This document shows, piece by piece, positions 59,702 through 64,000 of a DNA stretch of 64,000 nucleotides. The translations under genes were made by a program, and so were the position numbers. Each line of letters begins with the position of its first letter. Position 1 is the first letter of the stretch. The notes under the pieces are model-generated. The model worked only from the letters and a program-made list of their open reading frames with translations, was not told the DNA's origin and did no database searches. Origin of the DNA: Candidatus Saccharimonadota bacterium (GTDB taxonomy: Bacteria; Patescibacteriota; Saccharimonadia; Saccharimonadales; Saccharimonadaceae). The stretch is taken from contig JAFRCN010000004.1 in the NCBI GenBank assembly GCA_017404335.1, positions 62,001-126,000 of the forward strand. The letters are read 5' to 3'.

Positions 59702-60385
59702 ATGCCAGAAACTGAAAAGAAAGCCCCGAAGGTAATTAATAAGTCCGGTACTTTAAAAATGACGGACGAGACGGCGGCGAAAAAAGAAGTCCGGGATATT
59801 TCCGGTCGTAGAATGGAGCGCCGAAATCGACGCGATCGCGTGCGTGCGGATGCTGGCCCGAAAGAGTTTGACGAGATAACCATCTCGGTGGATAGAGTTT
59901 CGAGAACGGTAGCTGGCGGTCGCAGAATGCGATTTAAAGCTTTAGTTGCAATGGGAAATCATAAAAATAAAGTTGGAATTGGTGTAGCTAAAGGCAACGA
60001 CGTAACGACGGCGGTAGCGAAGGCTGGACGCAAGGCGAAGAAGTCGATGATTACGTTTAATATGGACGGTGAGACGATTTGCCATGAAACGCGGACAAAG
60101 GTCACTGGAGCGGACGTTTTAATGAAACCGGCGGCGCCTGGTACTGGGATTATCGCGGGCGGTACGGTACGTTCGATTATGGGCCTGACTGGGGTGAAGA
60201 ACTTGATTTCGAAGTCGCTCGGTTCGACTAATAAAGTTAACATTGCGTATGCGGTGATTGAAGGTTTGAAACAACAGGTCCCGAGGAAAGAATGGACGGG
60301 AGTAAAGTCGGATAAGAAGGAAGAGAAAGTAGCTAAAGCGGAAAAGAAGACTACCAAGAAGTCCACTAAGAAGGAGGACAAGTAA
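59702..60385 (+). CDS. rpsE: 30S ribosomal protein S5
   Basis: 227 aa. An N-terminal extension of about 50 residues (charged) and a Lys-rich tail surround the S5 core (EITISVDRVSRTVAGGRRMRF, VGIGVAKGNDVTTAVAKA, GTGIIAGGTVRSIMGLTGVKN). The next gene is rplO; rpmD (L30) is missing, as is general in CPR bacteria. Confidence 0.97.
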   Translation: MPETEKKAPKVINKSGTLKMTDETAAKKEVRDISGRRMERRNRRDRVRADAGPKEFDEITISVDRVSRTVAGGRRMRFKALVAMGNHKNKVGIGVAKGNDVTTAVAKAGRKAKKSMITFNMDGETICHETRTKVTGADVLMKPAAPGTGIIAGGTVRSIMGLTGVKNLISKSLGSTNKVNIAYAVIEGLKQQVPRKEWTGVKSDKKEEKVAKAEKKTTKKSTKKEDK

Positions 60386-60849
60386 TGAAATACAATGATT
60401 TAGTAGTAGAGAAAAACACGAGACCTTCTCGAAAAGGTCGTGGTATTTCGGCTGGGCAGGGTAAGACGGCTGGACGTGGAACGAAGGGTCAGAAAGCTCG
60501 AACCGGTCATTCTAAAATGCCGGCTGGGTTTATGGGTGGACAACGGGCAATTATGCAGGCGGTTCCGAAACTCAAAGGCTTTAAGTCTTTCCATACCAAG
60601 GCGGAGGTTGTCTATACGGATAGATTAAACGAATTATCTGGAAAAGTTGATAACTATAAGTTAGCGGAAGCTTCGCTTGTTTCGTCGCCGTTTGTGAAGG
60701 TGAAAGTGATTACCCGAGGCGAATTAACGGCTAAAATTGACTTAGAGACACAATTTGCTTCGAAGTCGGCAATTGAAGCGATTAAAAAAGCTGGTGGAAG
60801 TTTTAAAAAAGTTGCAATAATTGCAAAACCCAAAAAAGAAGCTGAATAA
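60385..60849 (+). CDS. rplO: 50S ribosomal protein L15
   Basis: 154 aa. RKGRGISAGQGKTAGRGTKGQKAR and GFMGGQRAIMQAVPKLKGFKS. Last gene of the operon here; secY does not follow. Confidence 0.97.
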   Translation: MKYNDLVVEKNTRPSRKGRGISAGQGKTAGRGTKGQKARTGHSKMPAGFMGGQRAIMQAVPKLKGFKSFHTKAEVVYTDRLNELSGKVDNYKLAEASLVSSPFVKVKVITRGELTAKIDLETQFASKSAIEAIKKAGGSFKKVAIIAKPKKEAE

Positions 60850-60860
60850 AAGCTTAAAAA

Positions 60861-60897
60861 ATCAAAAATAGTCTCCAAATAAGAGACTATTTTTGAT
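60861..60897. terminator. Terminator of the ribosomal operon
   Basis: ATCAAAAATAGTCTC, a 7-nt loop and the exact 15-nt complement. Its last base overlaps the TGA-TATAAT (60897-60902) of the FKBP gene. Confidence 0.9.
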
Positions 60898-60927
60898 ATA
60901 ATAGAGAAAATAAGTAGTGGAGTTTTT

Positions 60928-61656
60928 ATGGAAGAAAAAGAGTTAAAGACAAGCGTAAAGCAGAGAATTATTATTGCTCTGATTGCGATTGTAATGGTGG
61001 GTTCAATGATTGCAGGGTATGCAATAATTATTATGAATGGTGGGAAATCTAGTGGTTCTACTTTGGGGGCGGAGGGGGAAGTTGACGAGGCGAAGATAGC
61101 GGAATATGAAGAAGCGTATAACGCGAAGGTGAAAGAGTTTCAAGAAATATCGAAAGCGGATTTTGATAAGTTCGTTTCTTATCGTTCGGAGGTAAAGGCC
61201 TACAACGAAACCGCGGCGAATACTAGCGGGGTAGAAACGAAAGACTTATTAAAGGGTTCGGGTAAGAAATTAGAAGAAGGTGATACGGATTATTTGGCTT
61301 ACTATATTGGTTTTTGTGCGGATGAGTCGATTTTTGATTCGTCGTTTGACAACAATGATAATCCAAAAGGTTTCACTAGGGCGCTTAATGCCAGCATGGG
61401 TTTAATTGAGGGGTGGAATGTAGGTGTGGTTGGAATGAGGCTTGGCGGGGTTAGAGAAATTACGGTACCTGGAGAATTGGCTTATGGAGATTCGACGGAA
61501 ATTTGTGGTGGGTATAATAAACCTTTGAAATTTATCATTATGGCGGTTGCGAATGAAGACCCACTGAAGAAGATTACAAGCGAACTAGAAACGGCGAATA
61601 TGCGACTTCAATACGCTTACTACGGGATGGACTACGATAGTTTGGGCGAAGAATAA
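60928..61656 (+). CDS. Membrane-anchored FKBP-type peptidyl-prolyl isomerase
   Basis: 242 aa. One N-terminal helix (about 13-36), a charged helical linker (45-95), then an FKBP fold with YYIGFCADESIFDSSFD, EGWNVGVVGMRLGGVREITVPGELAYG and PLKFIIMAV. Likely folds exported proteins at the cell surface. GTGGAG lies 8 nt before the ATG. Confidence 0.88.
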   Translation: MEEKELKTSVKQRIIIALIAIVMVGSMIAGYAIIIMNGGKSSGSTLGAEGEVDEAKIAEYEEAYNAKVKEFQEISKADFDKFVSYRSEVKAYNETAANTSGVETKDLLKGSGKKLEEGDTDYLAYYIGFCADESIFDSSFDNNDNPKGFTRALNASMGLIEGWNVGVVGMRLGGVREITVPGELAYGDSTEICGGYNKPLKFIIMAVANEDPLKKITSELETANMRLQYAYYGMDYDSLGEE

Positions 61657-61699
61657 GAGGAGGTTGAAAAATAAAATGAGGTGTGGTATATAGGGGAAT

Positions 61700-63208
61700 A
61701 TGGCGAAAACGTTTTTCTTCTATGATTTAGAGACTTCGGGTTTAAAACCGCGCGAAGACAGGATTATGCAGTTCGCGGGGCAGAGGACTTCGATGGATTT
61801 AGAGCCGATTGGGGAGCCGATTAATGTCTTGATTAAGCTGACGAATGACGCTTTGGTTTCGCCGGGGGCGATTATGGTGACAAAGATTACTCCGCAAGAA
61901 ACTCTAAGGGATGGAATTTCTGAAGCGGAGTTTTGCAAATTCGTCATGGAAGAGGTGTTTGTGCCGGAGACGATTGCGGTTGGGTTTAACACGGTTAGAT
62001 TTGACGACGAGTTTATGCGGGCTTGTCTTTGGCGGAATTTTTATGATCCGTATGAATGGGAATGGAAAGATATGCGATCGAGATGGGATATGCTCGATGT
62101 GGTAAGGATGACGCGGGCGCTACGGCCGGAAGGAATAGAATGGCCGTTTACGGAAGATGGAAAAGCAACGAATCGGTTAGAATTAATTACGAAGTTGAAT
62201 GGGATTTCGCATGAGCATGCACACGATGCTTTGTCGGATGTTTATGCGACGATTGCGGTAGCAAAATTAATTCGTGAGAAACAACCTGAGCTTTTTAACT
62301 TCTTGTTCTTGATTCGAGGGAAAAATGAAGTTAAAAAATATGTTAATTTGGAAAACAAAAAGCCGTTTGTCTACAGTTCGGGTAGATACTCTTCCGAATT
62401 TAATAAAACTACGGTGGCGTTTCCGCTGGCAAGTTCTAGAAATGGAAACATATTAGTTTACGATTTGAGATATAACTTAGAAGTATTCTTGGCTGAGCCT
62501 GCTTTTTCTTCAGCGGGACTTGAATTTTCAAGCACGTCATACACTGGTGCGCCGAGAGAACCGTCCCTTCGGGACGAACCTCTCGGGCACGTCAGGAATA
62601 TACGTGTTGAAAATTCAAATCAAGATATGCTTCAGAAAAAGCAGACTTCAGCCAATCATCCTAAGATATTTCCAATTGTAAAGGAATTATGCTTCAATAA
62701 ATGTCCAGCGGTGGCGCCGTTTACGGTTTTGGATAAGGATAATGGATGGGGGAAGATTGGGCTGTCGAAAGATATTGTAATGAAGAATTTGGAGGTCTTA
62801 TTAAAGCATCCGGACTTCGCGGAGAGGCAGAGAAGCGAATATGAGAATCGTCCGGAATTTCCGAAGGCGCCGGAGCCAGAGATGGCGCTCTACGATGGGT
62901 TTCTAGATGATACGGATAGAATAAAAGTCTCGGCAGTGAGAAATGCGGAAGCGAATAAACTGGCGGATTTTCATCCAGACTTTCATGACCAGAGATTGCC
63001 GGAATTATTATTACACTATAAGGGGAGAAATTTTCCGGAGTCTTTGTCAGAATCTGAGGCTTCTGAATATGAAAAATATCGGAAAGCGAGACTAGAACGA
63101 CTTGCACCGAGTTTCTTAAAGGAACTTTCGGAAGTTTATGGTCGGGATGAATATATCGGAGAGGAATTAAAACTGTATTTTGAGAGTCTTTTTGACACAG
63201 ATTATTAA
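61700..63208 (+). CDS. sbcB: Exodeoxyribonuclease I with a palindromic in-frame insert
   Basis: 502 aa DEDDh 3'-5' exonuclease: FFYDLETSG (D and E of ExoI), VGFNTVRFDDEFM (ExoII) and HEHAHDALSDVYATI (ExoIII, H and D), followed by the SH3-like and helical domains (WGKIGLSKDIVMKNLEVLL, YDGFLDDTDR). Residues about 265-318 come from palindrome E and separate LEVFLAEPA from the HPKIFPIVKELCFNKCPAVAP segment, which is normally close by. Likely functional if the loop is on the surface. Confidence 0.92.
   Translation: MAKTFFFYDLETSGLKPREDRIMQFAGQRTSMDLEPIGEPINVLIKLTNDALVSPGAIMVTKITPQETLRDGISEAEFCKFVMEEVFVPETIAVGFNTVRFDDEFMRACLWRNFYDPYEWEWKDMRSRWDMLDVVRMTRALRPEGIEWPFTEDGKATNRLELITKLNGISHEHAHDALSDVYATIAVAKLIREKQPELFNFLFLIRGKNEVKKYVNLENKKPFVYSSGRYSSEFNKTTVAFPLASSRNGNILVYDLRYNLEVFLAEPAFSSAGLEFSSTSYTGAPREPSLRDEPLGHVRNIRVENSNQDMLQKKQTSANHPKIFPIVKELCFNKCPAVAPFTVLDKDNGWGKIGLSKDIVMKNLEVLLKHPDFAERQRSEYENRPEFPKAPEPEMALYDGFLDDTDRIKVSAVRNAEANKLADFHPDFHDQRLPELLLHYKGRNFPESLSESEASEYEKYRKARLERLAPSFLKELSEVYGRDEYIGEELKLYFESLFDTDY
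62491..62653. repeat. Palindromic insert E inside sbcB
   Basis: Arms of about 46 and 52 nt (62491-62536 and 62602-62653) match in blocks: GGCTGA, CTGCTTTTTCT, TTGAATTTTCAA and CACGT with small gaps. The core is one long nested hairpin: GTGC/GCAC, CCGAGAG/CTCTCGG and CGTCCC-TTC-GGGACG. The CCCTTCGGG apex is shared with insert A. The insert is stop-free in frame. Confidence 0.85.
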
Positions 63209-63216
63209 ACTTATGG

Positions 63217-63222
63217 TATAAT
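63217..63222 (+). promoter_or_regulatory. -10 element (TGG-TATAAT) of ldh, leaderless
   Basis: Ends 6 nt before the ATG at 63229. Confidence 0.75.
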
Positions 63223-63228
63223 TTTAGT

Positions 63229-64000
63229 ATGGACAATAATAAAATCATGATTGTCGGCACGGGGAATGTGGGCGCAAGTATCGCTTTCGCGCTCTTAAAT
63301 CAACGGACCGCGGTAAACGAAATTGTTTTAACGGATATTATTGCGAAGGATGCGGAGGGGGAAGCGATGGATCTTCGCGATGCGCTGGCGGTTGCCCCGA
63401 GCTATGTAAAGATTTCTAATGGAACGTATAAAGACGCGAAAGATTGCGATGTGGTAGTAATCACGGCTGGGGCGGCGCAAAAACCGGGTGAAACGAGAAT
63501 GGAGCTTTTAAAGAAGAACGTGAATATTCTGAAGGGTATGATTGAGCAGATTATGGCGAGCGGGTTCGACGGGATTTTCTTAGTAGTATCAAACCCGATG
63601 GATGTTTTGACTTATTTTACTTTAAAGTTTTCGGGTTTACCTACGGAAAGAGTGATTGGCTCGGGGACGGTGCTTGATTCGGCAAGATTAAGATCAAGGC
63701 TAGCTAGTTTCTTAAATGTTAATCCGAAATCGGTGCATGCTTATCAAATTGGTGAGCATGGAGATTCGGAATTGTCACTTTATTCCTTAGCGGATGTAGG
63801 TGGACAGAAGGTAACCGAGCTTCTTCCGCGTGAAACCCTAGAAGGAATTTCGGATTATGTTCGGAACGAAGCATATCAAATTATCGAAAAGAAGGGGGCG
63901 ACGTATTACGGAATTGCGACTTGCGTAGTTTCGATATTAAATTGTATTTTAAATGATGAAAATAGAGTACTTCCAGTTTCTTCTTATGATTCTTTCTCTG
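63229..64000 (+). CDS. ldh: L-lactate dehydrogenase (3' end outside window)
   Basis: At least 257 aa, open to the last base. NAD-binding IMIVGTGNVGASIAFAL, active-site loop AGAAQKPGETRMELL (Gln at the position that separates lactate from malate dehydrogenase, which has Arg), VVSNPMDVLTYF, and the catalytic His in GEHGDSE. It regenerates NAD from pyruvate, in line with a fermentative cell. Leaderless promoter as above. Confidence 0.94.
   Translation, partial: MDNNKIMIVGTGNVGASIAFALLNQRTAVNEIVLTDIIAKDAEGEAMDLRDALAVAPSYVKISNGTYKDAKDCDVVVITAGAAQKPGETRMELLKKNVNILKGMIEQIMASGFDGIFLVVSNPMDVLTYFTLKFSGLPTERVIGSGTVLDSARLRSRLASFLNVNPKSVHAYQIGEHGDSELSLYSLADVGGQKVTELLPRETLEGISDYVRNEAYQIIEKKGATYYGIATCVVSILNCILNDENRVLPVSSYDSFS

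Noticed and set aside
1-64000. CRISPR arrays, complete insertion sequences, rRNA genes
   Set aside because: No regularly spaced repeats, no transposase frame and no rRNA signature were seen anywhere in the window.

Overview
The window looks like part of the small genome of a Candidatus Saccharibacteria (TM7, Patescibacteria/CPR) epibiont. The evidence is the ribosomal operon with no rpmD (L30) and no rpmC (L29) in their usual places, leaderless promoters packed against start codons, tightly overlapping genes, and a cell-surface gene set (LCP protein, BY-kinase, PHP phosphatase, LicD, VWA adhesin) with no biosynthetic pathways in view. TGA closes many genes and prfB (RF2) is present, so the standard bacterial code 11 is used, not the UGA-Gly code of Gracilibacteria and Absconditabacteria. 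Gene calls rest on reading the sequence; no database search was run.

Layout. 1-10 kb: end of clpC, clpP, an orphan C-terminal surface-protein fragment, tyrS, a Fic toxin with an unusual antitoxin, a Trm11-like methyltransferase, rpmA, rnhA, a flippase-like membrane protein, xseA-xseB, glyS. 10-20 kb: membrane-anchored proteins, ppa, recO with a two-component pair, an ABC exporter, rarA, a DsbA-like protein with a CPTC membrane partner, hisS. 20-32 kb: tRNA-Phe/Lys/Val, a free-standing structured RNA, a G5/3D-domain protein, rsmA, serS, hpf, secA, an M16 peptidase, murD, an 85-aa gene with a structured leader, dusB, prfB. 32-43 kb: an exopolysaccharide or teichoic-acid-like locus interrupted by an AbiL-type ATPase/RloB defence pair. 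43-46 kb: an accessory island with two PD-(D/E)XK nuclease-like genes sharing a promoter repeat, VanZ, and a broken ORF6N gene. 46-49.6 kb: LCP protein, Wzz/BY-kinase, PHP phosphatase. 49.6-61 kb: the ribosomal superoperon from L3 to L15, cut between S8 and L6 by a 2.4-kb block carrying a VWA/Cna-B adhesin. 61-64 kb: FKBP isomerase, exonuclease I, start of ldh.

The most unusual signal is a set of palindromic inserts (4947-5059, 15477-15640, 21695-21800, 30071-30185, 62491-62653 and a related one at 56354-56529). Each has locus-specific inverted arms around a hairpin core. Four sit in frame and without stop codons inside housekeeping genes (Trm11-like methyltransferase, rsmA, dusB, sbcB). Two cores are almost identical, and where they differ the changes tend to preserve base pairs in both hairpins.

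A second strong signal is the RHH-VbhA fusion antitoxin of the Fic toxin, with a perfect operator palindrome lying across its own promoter. A third is the promoter grammar: at least 14 genes have a -10 hexamer (usually extended, TGN-TATAAT) ending exactly 6 nt before the ATG, as expected for leaderless mRNAs.
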